Assembly (NCBI GenBank): GCA_003993805.1
Contig: RSEF01000020.1
Location: 12,209,655 to 12,273,654, forward strand
Length of the DNA stretch: 64,000 nt
Direction of reading: 5' to 3'
DNA from: Himantopus leucocephalus
Lineage: Eukaryota > Chordata > Aves > Charadriiformes > Recurvirostridae
Shown here piece after piece: positions 12,301 through 29,733 of the stretch. Made by a program: the position numbers and the translations under genes. Below the pieces are notes generated by a model. It was not told the origin of the DNA. It did not search any database and saw nothing but the letters and a program-made list of their open reading frames with translations. Each line of letters starts with the position of its first letter. The stretch's first letter is position 1.

Positions 12301-15300
12301 TCCGCCTGCCCGGGGAATGGGCAAGAAATCCCCGGGGCAGGTTGTCAGGAGCAAAGCGCAGATTTTTCATTTGCAGTGACTGTTGTATATTCTTCCTCCC
12401 GGGTGCACAGGCACGAGGGGATGCCATCCCCACATCCGTCCCCTCTGACCTGTGGCGGAGTTTCTGCGGATGCCCGGGATGTGGCAGAAGCTCGGGGTGG
12501 GTGTCCTCTGATTCAGTGTGAATCAGCAGCAACACCACAACTCCCAAACGCTGCCGCTTCCTCCAGCTCTCTCACTGCAGTTATCTGTCCAAAAACATTA
12601 ATTCTTTTTTTTTTTTAAGACCACCCTTTTGGACAAAGTTTCATTTATCTGAATGAATAATTTCCCTGGGGAAGAGAAAGGGATGGTTTTTTCCCCTGCC
12701 CTAATCCCAATCCGCATGACGGCTCCCGTGCGGCAGCTGTACGCAGCCCCTTCCCCTCTCATTGAGGGGGGACACACGGTGACCGCGCAGACCCTGCCCG
12801 AGTCACAGCTGCCACGTCAGGCTGAGACACCCAGTTTCATCTCACAGCCAAAGACATTCTGCTTCGCACAAATCGAGCTAATGCTCAGTGTCCGCCTGCA
12901 TGCTGTGCTGGAAGCCTGGGCAACGACATTAACGCGTGACTCTAAAATGGATTTGATCCATCCGCTTATTCCCTCCCTCCTCCCAGAGCAGAATTTCCTA
13001 AAAATGAGCACTGCCACCACTCCTTTCCTCTTTTGAGCTTCAGTTCTCTTTGCAAAGAGCACTGCAGGACGTGGTCAATCGTTATCCTAGAGTGCACGCA
13101 CTTTCCCAGGCTCACATAACTCATCTTGAAGTTATTTGACATTTCTTCATCAAAGAGTGACTCAAGTTGTTGAAACATTTCCATACCCATTTTGTAGTAA
13201 TCAGCATAAAAAAAAACCCCACCATAATCTTTTTCGAGATAATGTATAACTCAAATGTTAATCATTTAAGCTCATTATTTCCAAGAAAATATAGAAAGAA
13301 AGGGATGCCCCAATGGCTAGCCAGGGTCACTCATGGTAATCCTTTTAATAAGGCATATTATTGCTTCATATGCATGGTACAAAGCCTTATCCTCCAGAAC
13401 CCTACTGTTGTTCTTGATAAGCTGGGTTTTTTTTCAGCTTAACTTGGATCATATTTAAAAAATTAAGACCATGTGCTCTGTTAGTAACACACAAACACCA
13501 ACAGCGTGCTTCAAAGGGGACCCTCCTGCCAGACACAGATTTCCCACTACGTACACTTCCACTGCTGATGAAACAAGCGAAGCCATTCAATCAGCTGCAA
13601 CAGAAATAAAATAACCTAGTACTTACATTGACCTTCATTTTGTTGTGTCCCGCTTCCCTGTTACTCCATCACCTACGGAGGAGGCTGTGGTCTCCCCCAG
13701 CCCAGTTCCCTCGACGGGGCGGGAGCACTGGAGGGTCTGGCTGGGAGCCTGGAGAGCAAATGCACAGCCCCTTCCACCTCCTGCTGCCTCTGCTGGGAGC
13801 CCCAGAGGAGAGCTGCTATTGGGAACGAAGGGAGCTAATTACGTAGCAAAATTATCTCCAGGGTGCAATTGGCCTGCAGCTGCTGATGCTAATGAGGGCC
13901 TGGTGCAGGACAGACAGATGTCCCTCCTGCAGAGCCCCCCGGGGAAACGCCTCTTCTGCTTTGCAGCCGCATCTTCCCAGCAAAACGCAGGGCAGTGCGG
14001 ATGGACCACAAACCCCGGATTGGCTTTGAAAGTATTTTTACAGCATCATTTTTTACTCCTGTTTTTTGTTTGGTTGGGTTTTTTTTTTGTTTGGTTGGGT
14101 TTTTTTTTGTTTGGTTGGGTTTTTTTTTTGTTTGGTTGGGGTTTTTTTTGTTTGGTTGGGGTTTTTTTGTTTGTTTGGTTTTTTTTTAACTTGAAAGTGG
14201 TTTGATATACTTTGAAACTTTCACGTTCAGGTCTCTAGAAACCTGAACAGATCTGTTTGCAGCTATGGAAATCCCTGCAAAATAATCACACCCTTCAGAG
14301 GCAGAAAACCTGAGGAGGAAAGCTAAACAGCAGCCGAAGGGTTTTGTTTCTTTGATTATTTAAAAAAATTCTTAGATATTATTAAATAATAGTGTTATTT
14401 GAAATTATCCATAGTTGCTATTTGCTCAGCAACAGCCCTGCCCAGGTTATGCTTATGGTATCGCACTGGTTTTACTGCTTTGTACGTGTCAATATCTTGA
14501 GGTTTTCAGACTTTTGCTGGTTTTGCCTTTGTACACGCTGCCTTTTCTCTGGCAAACGCCTTTTCCTTCCTCTTTCCATGGTAGCTTCAAGATGAAATTA
14601 GACACTCACTCCCAACCCCACAATCACGTAACTAGAAAAGCAATGCATCTTGAATAGAAAACGCTGAATTGAAAATGCTTTCTCAACATCTACACCTCAG
14701 GGCTGGGGCTGGGAGCAGACAAGCGGCAAACGGCCATTGTCCAAATGGGAAAGAATTCCTGGCACAAAGCAGCTCATTTGAATGCCTTCGGGGTTTTTCT
14801 TTTAAAATATCACAACCAGCAGTTTTACTCATTTGAGCACTCCGCTCACGCAGAAGATAAGGAACAGCCCTTCACTTACTACCCTGGAATTTTTCAGGTG
14901 CTACCAGCATCTGAAGGGATCCAGAAACACAAGTAACAAAGCCCCAACTTGTGGCCACAAACCTATTTTCAAATACAATTAAATGTTCTCTTGAATTAAT
15001 CCCAGAGAGGACCCTGCCGTGCGGGGCAGGGACACCCTCCGCAGCCCCTGGCTGTCCCACGCCGGGGCAGGGACCCCCCAAGGGACTGGGGCCGGGGGTG
15101 TCCCACGCCGGGGCAGGGACGGAGGAGCGGAGAAAACGGGGCTGTAATAAGGGAGCAGCAGCAGCCAGAGACCTCCTCCCCCTGCCCCAACCTCCTGTGC
15201 CACTGCCACCTCCCTGAAGGGACTGGGGCGGACTGGGTGTACCCCCCACAAAAATACAGCAAGTTGGGGCTAGGAAGGGGGAGGAAAGGTGTTTACTTTA

Positions 15301-17390
15301 GTGCCTGCTTTGTTGTTTGTGGTTTATTCTTTTCCAGTCACCCGAATCAGTGATTAGAAGTTTGTGTTAACTGGCGATAAATTACATGAGGTGAAAATTC
15401 CCGGGGTCGAGACCGTTTTGTCCGTGACAGAACTCAAGTTTCACCTCTGAGATTTCCCCAGGGAAGCTGGGCACCGAGCCCCCCGCCGCCCAGCGCGCCC
15501 CTGGCAACAGCCCCAGTTTATGGTCTCAGGCCGGGAAATGGAGACATCACCATTCTCGCCAGAATTTCCTCTTGGCGATTGAAGTAACTCCTCGCTCAAT
15601 ACATTAGCTCTGGCAAATCCTAGTTTGAAGCACACGTTTGCTCCCAGGTGTTTGAGGTGGGGACGGGGGGTGGCAGCAGTGACCCCACGGCCGCGGGGCA
15701 GGAGGAGCTCACAGAACCAGATCTCACACCCTCCTTCACACGCTCGTTTGTGGATGAGGTGAGAATATATGAGCTGGGCATTTTGGACGGACGGACAAAC
15801 TTCAGATCAACTTAGTGTGTGTTTAAAAAACGCTCCTATTTTTTCCTTTGGCAACTGCACGGAAAATGTTGTCAAACAGTACGAGAAGTATTTCCCAAGC
15901 GCAGCCGTCCCACTAACTGTGTTTTAAATTGCACCAGGAGGTGCAACGTTTCCTGCGCAGACTGTGTCGCAGGTGGATGTGCAAGAAGAAAGAAGTAACA
16001 TCAGTTCTCCGGCTGTGCTCATATGCTGAACTCGTTTCCAGAAACGGTTTTCCTTGTGAAGGTGGAATAGTTGGGGCAAAGCGATACTTGCAAAGCGTTA
16101 CCTGTCGCAGTAAAGCTACTGATGGTTGGCACATGGTGCTTCAAGAAGTCCAGATAGAAGAAAAAGCACATCCTTAGTATTCTCATATTAAGTATAATAT
16201 TCAACTATTATAGTAAACAGTACTGCTAGGGTAGTATGAACCTTATAAGCAGTTCAAAAATGATACTGCAGAAAGAAATTTGACTTTTTCAATTGTTATT
16301 TCAGCTGAATTTGACTGGGTGTGCTACGGCTGTGTCTAAAGATCTCACAGCAGGACAGGAAACCAGCTTGCTACCATTCTATTTCTTTAGCCATTGGCAA
16401 TCCATTTCAGAAACTACCACACCTAGAAATAGAAACTCTTCTCTGTATAGAAATGAAAAATGTCCTGCATAATTTTTTTTTTCAAACGTGAAAAGTAGTC
16501 CTCTTATCTTTACGTGCCTTAATGGAAAATTTGTAATGAGTACAAAAAAAAATGAGTACAAAAAAATGACTCATCGAGCTAGTACTAAGCTTTGTTCCCC
16601 CACTATATTTTGTAGCAAATTTCCAGGAGGCAGTTTATTTACAGTAAACACTGAGATCGTAATCCAGGATGAAAATAATAATTCCATTACGCTGCTTATT
16701 AGACTTGCAGACAGTAGGACAATCAAGGCACTGACTTCGAATCAAGGCTTCAGCGTTCTCTAGCTGAAGCAGGGTATTTTATCTATGTATGTATATAAAA
16801 TTATAGTAGAAGCACTATGAATACACAAATAAATGTAAAAAAACTTATAAACTAGTTCCAGCCTTTCAAAAGAAACAAATACCACACTTCAAAATTCCTT
16901 CTGTTTTGCGCGTAACGTAGGGAAATTATCTACCGTGCAACAGGTCACCTGGACTGTCACTGGGAGTCCCTGACAATATAACCATGTCTCTAATGTTACT
17001 ACAGGATGGCACTCCATCAGCTGGAACCTTGAACTTACATATTCATTATTTCACAAACGTGCTTATTCACAGGTATTTGCTTTAGTCACAGGAATCCTCC
17101 TTTATTCAGAGTCCTCCCCGAGAAGACATTTCTTCCAGTTAATAGTTTTGTCACAACAAGAAGCGGGGGGAAGCAGTAGGTACAGGAGCACCGTAAAGAG
17201 CCCTCCGTCTGCCTCGAGATGAGAGTACCAAACCTTGCCAACATCACCAGGCGTCACGCTGGATTCAAACACCATGCCTACTCTAGGAGCCTTTTTTCTT
17301 CATCGTTTATATGCTGTACTCAGAAAAAAACCCAAACAGACGTACCTTTGCAGTTCTGTTGATTCTTATGTTTTTGTCCATGGTTGTCAT
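214..17390 (-). CDS. CASS4: CASS4 gene, 5' portion (Cas scaffolding protein family member 4); partial, runs off left edge
   Basis: Cas-family adaptors are non-catalytic scaffolds at focal adhesions. An N-terminal SH3 domain binds FAK/PYK2-type partners, and a substrate domain of YxxP sites recruits SH2 proteins such as Crk when phosphorylated. Three coding exons are clear (4681-5109, 1417-1521, 214-363) and a fourth, first coding exon at 17346-17381 is proposed. All junctions are phase 0 with good GT/AG signals. The paralog call rests on two things: the SH3 end reads GRQGLAPANRLQ, whereas I recall GIVPGNR in NEDD9 and BCAR1; and the gene lies next to CSTF1 and AURKA. The visible part gives about 205 aa. 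The remaining substrate domain, four-helix bundle and FAT-like C-terminus must lie left of position 1. The transcription start was not located; it should lie upstream of 17.4 kb, between this gene and the CSTF1 3' end. Confidence 0.9.
364..4680 (-). other. CASS4 introns between the three clear exons
   Basis: These are intron sequences at 364-1416 and 1522-4680. I see no further exon with matching phase and splice sites. The second interval has a T-rich run near 4198-4230 but no recognisable interspersed repeat. Confidence 0.6.
1417..1521 (-). CDS. CASS4: CASS4 short substrate-domain exon with YDVP site
   Basis: This exon has no long open frame around it and was found by translating the minus strand. 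The acceptor is TTTTCCCCCTAAAAG (AG at 1523-1522). The donor is CACACAG followed by GTGAGT (1416-1411). The 105 bp give 35 codons, phase 0 at both ends, beginning HLLTLPRACRAS and containing GEVYDVPSMQRRE. Human CASS4 as I recall it has LTLPRPVRAS...VYDVPTQ at this point, a strong residue-by-residue match. YDVP is the classic tyrosine site that binds the Crk SH2 domain once phosphorylated. Confidence 0.85.
4681..5109 (-). CDS. CASS4: CASS4 SH3-domain exon (143 codons)
   Basis: The acceptor is a CT-rich tract ending CCCCAG (AG at 5111-5110) and the donor is GTAAGA at 4680-4675. Both ends are phase 0 and the length is 429 bp. The first ~60 residues are a complete SH3 core: ALYDN, then DELAFRKGDILTVLDQ, SEGWWKC and GRQGLAPANRLQLL. 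The ALYDN, WW and P-x-N positions form the polyproline-binding face. The exon then enters the substrate domain with two YQVP sites and a STYEKM site, matching the start of the Cas YxxP series. A CR1 3' end lies only about 40 bp upstream of the acceptor. Confidence 0.93.
5154..5586 (-). mobile_element. CR1 LINE 3' fragment, interrupted by an assembly gap
   Basis: The plus strand begins AATCATAGAATTG and then GGAAGAGACCTTTAAGATCA, the reverse complement of the typical CR1 3' terminus. After the gap it continues with the CR1 3'-region phrases CTGGGCAGCCTGTTCCAGCG and AATCTAAACCTCCCCTGG. The element therefore lies on the minus strand, the same orientation as CASS4. It is a 5'-truncated copy without a coding frame. 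Confidence 0.85.
5293..5392. other. Assembly gap, exactly 100 N
   Basis: One hundred consecutive N fall inside the CR1 fragment. The round length is the usual placeholder for a gap of unknown size, so the true CR1 length here is unknown. Confidence 0.97.
8259..8285. repeat. 13-bp tandem duplication
   Basis: GAATTTATAAAAG occurs twice in succession in the inferred CASS4 intron. Confidence 0.8.
9145..9157. repeat. Poly-C run (13 C)
   Basis: Thirteen consecutive C in noncoding sequence. It shifts any frame reading through it and is a likely sequencing-length artefact site. Confidence 0.9.
14061..14187. repeat. T/G-rich minisatellite, unit about 20-22 bp
   Basis: At least five successive units of TTTGGTTGGG followed by a T run of 8-10. 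The last copies drift to GGGG and a shorter T run. Length variation is confined mostly to the T tract. It lies in the inferred CASS4 intron, where the transcript strand would be A/C-rich. Confidence 0.9.
15053..15120. repeat. GC-rich tandem duplication, unit 46 bp
   Basis: A 22-bp block beginning TGTCCCACGCC and continuing through GGGGCAGGGAC occurs at 15053-15074 and again at 15099-15120. A weaker GGGGCAGGGACACCC copy lies at 15022-15036. The surroundings (about 15.0-15.25 kb) are locally G+C-rich within an otherwise AT-rich intron. Confidence 0.8.
17346..17381 (-). CDS. CASS4: Candidate CASS4 first coding exon
   Basis: On the minus strand an ATG at 17381 in a strong context (ACCATGG) opens a 12-codon frame, MDKNIRINRTAK. 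It ends at AAG followed by the donor GTACGT (GT at 17345-17344). The exon ends in phase 0, as the SH3 exon needs, so the join would read ...RTAK then NTLAKALYDN. Known Cas proteins begin with a very short first coding exon before the ALYDN motif, and human CASS4 as I recall it has ...APK at the same place. A second in-frame ATG lies three codons upstream (17390). The implied intron is about 12.2 kb. The region is too short for homology to be decisive, so this rests on phase, splice site, Kozak context and position. Confidence 0.5.
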
Positions 17391-19800
17391 TCCGCAGCAG
17401 CGTCCCTTTGAGCAATACAGAGAGTTACGGCAGGATGAGGAGACGTCAGCTTTGCACAGTCACCCTGCCTTAGGAACTACGTCTCAAGAAAGCACATCTG
17501 ACAGCTCTACCCCTAAAAGCATTTAGGAATTTGTAGAAAAGATTCTCATGAAAGATAATGTCTGTGAGAACAGACAAGATTAAAAAGAACAGGATGCAAA
17601 GCAGAAAAACCCTGTTAGAGTCTACAAGTGAGAAAAAATGTCTGCAAGTGGAATTTTCCTTGATCTCTCTTGTCACCAACTTGTCGCAATTAACCGCAGT
17701 CTGAAGTCTTACCCTTCTGTTTTGCTACGTGTTCCTGTATTTCCCCTTTTAGAAATGTAATGAATATAAGAGCACTACGTCCCACAAGGGGCTGCGCAAT
17801 GCTTGATACAAACGAGACCACCCCGATCATCTCAACTCAGGATTTCGAAGCCAACATTTTTCACACCTTCCAAAGTTGTCTCAACACGTAAGGCACTGAT
17901 ACCATTTTTTGATTGAAAGGGGCTTTGTGAAAACCCCGTGTATTAGCAGCCATACCTGGGGTGAACGCTGGGTGAGACTGCTGCTGGCTGCACCGAGGCT
18001 GAAGCACACACACACAAGTCACTGCGTGGGCTTCGGCTCCCGTCCTGCAATCCCCTGCTCAGGGCGACGGGCAGTTCCGCTGCAGCACGTTTGAAGGGTC
18101 CCTTACAGCCACACGGAGAACTTCCCAACCTGAACAACAATTATCTGAACTACTTTTCCTTTATCGCGCTTCAGTTTTTCCTGGGATTCAGTCTCACAGG
18201 GCAGCTCTGGTGGAAAAACAGCCTCTGGGTCCAGGAAATGAGAAATATTTGTCCCAGACCAGTATCCCCTCTTAGGTGGGAAGTTTGAAATCTGTTTTAA
18301 TGGGTGGCAAACAAGCCTAATTCCAGAAGTGGCCTTTTAGGAAAGACTTTCCCTAGAGCCGCGTGCCGGTTACTGCCAAGTCAGCATGCCGAGGAATGCT
18401 GAAAGACACAAAACCGTAATTGTGAGTTGTCTCTGAAGTTGTTTTGCTTTCAGGTCGGCACGGCTCGTTGGCCCAATGTGTTAGCTGTGGCATCGCCTCG
18501 CTGCGTTTCCACGATAGCTTCTTCCGAGAAGAGGCAAGAGTAGGTTATGTGCCAGATGGGACTTTTAGACAGGTGATGGAGGCTTTCCTGAGGAGGTGAT
18601 AGATCCCGAGCGTGACAGCACTGCTCTGAGCGGAGCAGCTCGCTGGGATGTAGCTACCAAGAGGTACCGACTGCAAAACTTGTGAAGGGCAAGTGGCCGC
18701 ACTGGAATTTTAATTGATCAAATAGAGCTGCTCGGTGTGAAGCCTCTCTGGCTGTAGCAGCGAGCATCATCACATGAAGGTTGACTTTGATACTCCCAGA
18801 CTTGCACCGTGAAGAGATGTATTCCCCTGCAACCAAAGGCAGATCTAACAGCACGACTACGTGTGTACACAGCCTTATTCTTCAAGATGCAGCTACGGTT
18901 CCTCTACTGTACCTCCAGGCGGGCTTGCTCTGAATGGCCCCTCTTAGCTCTCGTCCCCGATCAACCACCGCAACTACCAGAGTACCGCTGGGATGTTGGA
19001 ATACTGAACAATTTCACTCCAGGACTGCGTTATCTACCTAAACAGGGTGAGTTAAGTTCCTTCCAGCCCTTATTTCTTAAACAGAAAACCCCAAACTTCT
19101 GGCCTCAAGCAAGAAAGAAACGTGCCCGTGTCTGGATGTTTTTGCATTTACAGACTAAAACTCTATTTCTACGCTGCCAGTTAAAAGACCACAGAATTAC
19201 GGAAGCCTGAGGTGAAAGCGTGCTGCTAACTTACCAACCACCGCAGTGGTTTAACACATAAAACATCAAAATAGTGTTTTAAACATAGAAGAGTTCAAAC
19301 ACCAGTAGCAAATGTGTTACCTAGGGACAGCTTCTTTAACACAACTAAATGTGGCACTACAAGTAGCAGGCTGGTGGTGACAGCAGCGGGCTGCTGTGGC
19401 TGAGGAGTACAGCAGCCGCTCGCAACTGTGTCAGGACTTCCCTGTTCCCTCCCACCAAGCTCTGGTTCTCACTGCTTCTGCACCAAAAAAGCCACCAGAA
19501 CTGCTATCTCATGCCTTCCATGTTCAATTTTTAGAAACCTGAGGGAAGGCAGAGGAGGAGCAAAGAGAATTTCTAAGGCTAAGAAATATTTTGCACAGCA
19601 GTAGCTTTTAGGAGGAAAATTAAATTTCATTCTCGACCTCTAAAAAAACCACCTTACATACTATACTGTAAGTCTATATTTGTCTGAGTCAGATGTAACA
19701 CAACAAACTAATTCATCAAGCTTTAACATGTCCTCAATATTCATTTCTCCTTTGTTACATACAAAAGAAAAGTAATACATTTCCTTCTTTATATATTAAA
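17391..19800. other. Presumed CASS4 upstream / CSTF1 downstream intergenic interval
   Basis: No coding exon is supportable. The CASS4 5' UTR exon(s) and promoter would be expected here if the candidate first coding exon is right, but I cannot place them. There is no CpG island comparable with those of the other three genes. Confidence 0.45.
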
Positions 19801-19820
19801 TAACTTTTTTAAAGGTAATC

Positions 19821-27604
<7,784 letters not shown>

Positions 27605-27750
27605 GGAGCCCTGAGCGCATCGATTGGCGGCGGCGGCAGGGGAGGAGGCGGCGGCGGCGGCCGGGACCGAAGAATGCTCCTCCGCGAAGGCTGCTGCATC
27701 GAGCGCCCGCAAATCGATTGGAGGCGACTCTTGAAGGAGAGAATTGCGGC

Positions 27751-27760
27751 GTCACATGAC
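27751..27760. promoter_or_regulatory. E-box palindrome-like GTCACATGAC
   Basis: A near-perfect inverted repeat containing CACATG, which resembles a USF / MiT-TFE class site. It lies about 55 bp from a perfect version at 27806. Confidence 0.5.
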
Positions 27761-27805
27761 CGTGACACCCGGCGCGCGCGCCCGGACACTGGCAGGTCCC
27801 GCCGT

Positions 27806-27815
27806 GTCACGTGAC
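27806..27815. promoter_or_regulatory. Perfect E-box palindrome GTCACGTGAC
   Basis: A 10-bp perfect palindrome with a CACGTG core flanked by GT/AC. This is the CLEAR/M-box class recognised by USF and MiT/TFE bHLH-zip factors. It lies about 200 bp upstream of the presumed CSTF1 start. Confidence 0.6.
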
Positions 27816-28175
27816 GGGTGACGCGCCAAGGGACCCCCCGAAATGGGGGGGGGCGCGGCGGGCCGGGGCGGGCGGAGCGGCGAGGAAAGGGGGGGGGGCA
27901 CGGCCACCCTCCGCTTCTCCAGGGGGTCCCTCAACCCCCTTCCCCCTCCCCGGGGAGGTCGGGGCCGCGGCCTCGGCCGGCACAGCGGCGCTCGGGGCGG
28001 GAGGCGGGCGGCAGGCCCCGGCGGCTGAGCAGCCCGCGGAGCTGCGGGGGACCGACTCCCACCGCGGGGGGTGGCGGGGGGCGCGGCTGATGGTGGAGTG
28101 CCGGGGCTCTTTTGTGCCCCAGCCGCAAAGCTCCGAAATGCTGCTTCCGCCGAGACACCGGGATGCCCAAACACC

Positions 28176-28199
28176 GGGGGGGGGGGGGGGGGGGGGGGN
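28176..28199. repeat. G23 homopolymer ending in a single N
   Basis: Twenty-three consecutive G followed by N at 28199 and then normal sequence. The true length is unresolved in this assembly. Confidence 0.95.
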
Positions 28200-29511
28200 C
28201 TGCTGCTCGGTGCTGCAGGCCTCCCCGACGACTTCAGCCGCTCGGGCAGCACAGTCGCAAGCACCTTGCACTGCCAGACTGCTCGGTGTCCCAGCAGGCT
28301 GAGAGCCTGTCCCGAGAGCACGCCACCCCCCTCCCAAAAGTCCTACTCACGTCAGCCTCAAGAAACGGCAGTCGAAGTGGACGCGGGTCAAGGAGGGGGG
28401 ATGCCATGCTACCCATGCCCCGTGGCAGCTGACGTCTATCACACGCTGCAGCCACGCGACGACCTGACATCTTCTTTTTACCTATCCTGTACCGCTTGTA
28501 AACACCAACACACACACCAGGGTCCCCTTCGCACTTGTTTTCAGCACCGCAGAGACAGTTAAAAGTTGCCTTCAAGCACGGTTCTTCAGAGGCCCAAAGT
28601 ACTGAACCTAGTTTCGGCTGCCGCTTGTCACTCAGCGGCCAAGGTCCCCCTCACAGGCGTGAGCAGGACCACTGGGGCAGCCGGCAACTGAGACGGCACA
28701 GCACCCTCGCGCTCCTTGCGCGCCGCTACTCACAAACTGCACTCACTGACTGTCGTCCCGCTGCCGCTCAGCGTCTCCTTAAGAACCTGTGCGGTTTTGG
28801 AAGCTGCCAGGGGCTGCGGGTCACCGCCGGCGTGACAGGAGGGGTCGGCGGGCTGGCGAAGGTCCCTCAGGCCAGGCGTCCCCCGGCGCGCCGCGCTGTG
28901 CCGAGGCGGGCGTCCCCTTCGCACTTGTCCTCAAGAGCTGGCGGCACGTGGAGCGCTGCCCTGGGCCGCACGTCCGGGCGAAGGCGAGGCAGAGGCCTGC
29001 TTCACCCCTCCGCCCGTCCTCCCGCTCCTCGGGGCTGCCAGCTGCCACCCGGGGCACCTACCTCGCCGGCTGGACACAATGGCCCCCGGCCCCACTCGCG
29101 CTCGGCTCCACGCGAGGTGGCAGCACCGCCTCTCCCGCGGCCCGGGGCGGCGGGTGCGTGCGTGGAGGAGGAGAGGGAAGAGGCTGGTGCCTGGCAGGAT
29201 GCGGGACTAACCTGGCGCCCTTCCCCCGCCGCCGGCGGCACGCTGCGAGGCCTCGGTGGCTGCGAGGAAGGGATGGTAGTTGTAGCGTTGCCACAGGTGG
29301 GTGGTCTGGGCGTACGCGATTTGCGTAACGGAAGACCCGGCCAGGCAGAGACTTTGCGGAGAAAAGTGTGTAAGCGGGGCGCCGATCCACGCAGTTGGAG
29401 TACGGAAGGAGCCAGCGGCGGAGAGACGGTACGTAAAATACGCATGTAGCGCAAACACCGCCCTCGGGGCGGGCGGGTTGGACCTACTCGGGATACGCAG
29501 CAGGCTGCCGT

Positions 29512-29522
29512 TGCGCATGCGC
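29512..29522. promoter_or_regulatory. NRF-1-type palindrome TGCGCATGCGC
   Basis: It matches the NRF-1 consensus on both strands. It lies about 65 bp upstream of the first CCAAT box and 175 bp upstream of the CHR of AURKA. Confidence 0.65.
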
Positions 29523-29578
29523 CCCAGAGGCCGGCGGCGACGAGGCTCGGCCTCGCAACGAGTGGAGCGCGCGGAGAG

Positions 29579-29646
29579 CCAATCGGCGGGCGAGCCTATT
29601 GAAAAGGAGCCAATCAGCGGGCGCGACCGGCGGGAGAGGGGCCAAT
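29579..29646 (+). promoter_or_regulatory. AURKA: Three phased CCAAT boxes of the AURKA promoter
   Basis: Same-orientation CCAAT pentamers start at 29579, 29610 and 29642, spacings of 31 and 32 bp (about three helical turns). NF-Y sites spaced this way are characteristic of G2/M-expressed genes. They lie just upstream of the CHR at 29688. Confidence 0.8.
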
Positions 29647-29687
29647 GGCGAGAGGCGGTAGTTTAAAGGGTATTTAAGGGAGGGCGG

Positions 29688-29699
29688 TTTGAATTCAAA
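29688..29699 (+). promoter_or_regulatory. AURKA: Palindromic CHR element TTTGAATTCAAA with GGGCGG upstream
   Basis: TTTGAA is the canonical cell-cycle genes homology region (CHR) bound by MuvB within the DREAM and B-MYB/FOXM1 complexes. Here it occurs as two inverted copies forming a 12-bp palindrome. GGGCGG (29682-29687) abuts it, and the CHR-variant TTTAAA occurs at 29662-29667. It sits at or just before the expected AURKA start. Confidence 0.75.
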
Positions 29700-29733
29700 C
29701 AGCCGCGGCGGCCGGAGGGAGCGGAGGCTGAGG
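29700..29733 (+). other. AURKA: Probable AURKA noncoding first exon
   Basis: G+C-rich sequence just after the CHR ends in GCTGAGG followed by donor GTGAGC (29734-29739). The next exon begins at an acceptor at 30027 and carries the ATG, so a 5' noncoding exon must precede. The exact start is inferred from CHR position. Confidence 0.5.

Larger units (their letters stand above)
5587..17345 (-). other. Long noncoding stretch, inferred first CASS4 intron
   Basis: About 11.8 kb without a supportable exon on either strand. It contains a C13 run (9145-9157), a T/G minisatellite (14061-14187), a GC-rich repeat (15053-15120) and scattered short A/T homopolymers. The open frames in it are short, compositionally random and lack family motifs. 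If the candidate first exon is wrong, the true CASS4 start may lie here. Confidence 0.55.

Noticed and set aside
13645..14205. 186-codon frame ending in repeated FVWLGFF
   Set aside because: The repetitive hydrophobic tail is a translation of the T/GGTTGGG minisatellite, not a membrane protein.
28535..29449. 304-codon plus-strand open frame in the CpG island
   Set aside because: Arg/Gly/Pro/Ala-rich with no family motif. Equally long frames exist on both strands here because stop codons are scarce in GC-rich DNA, and several end at AT-richer edges.
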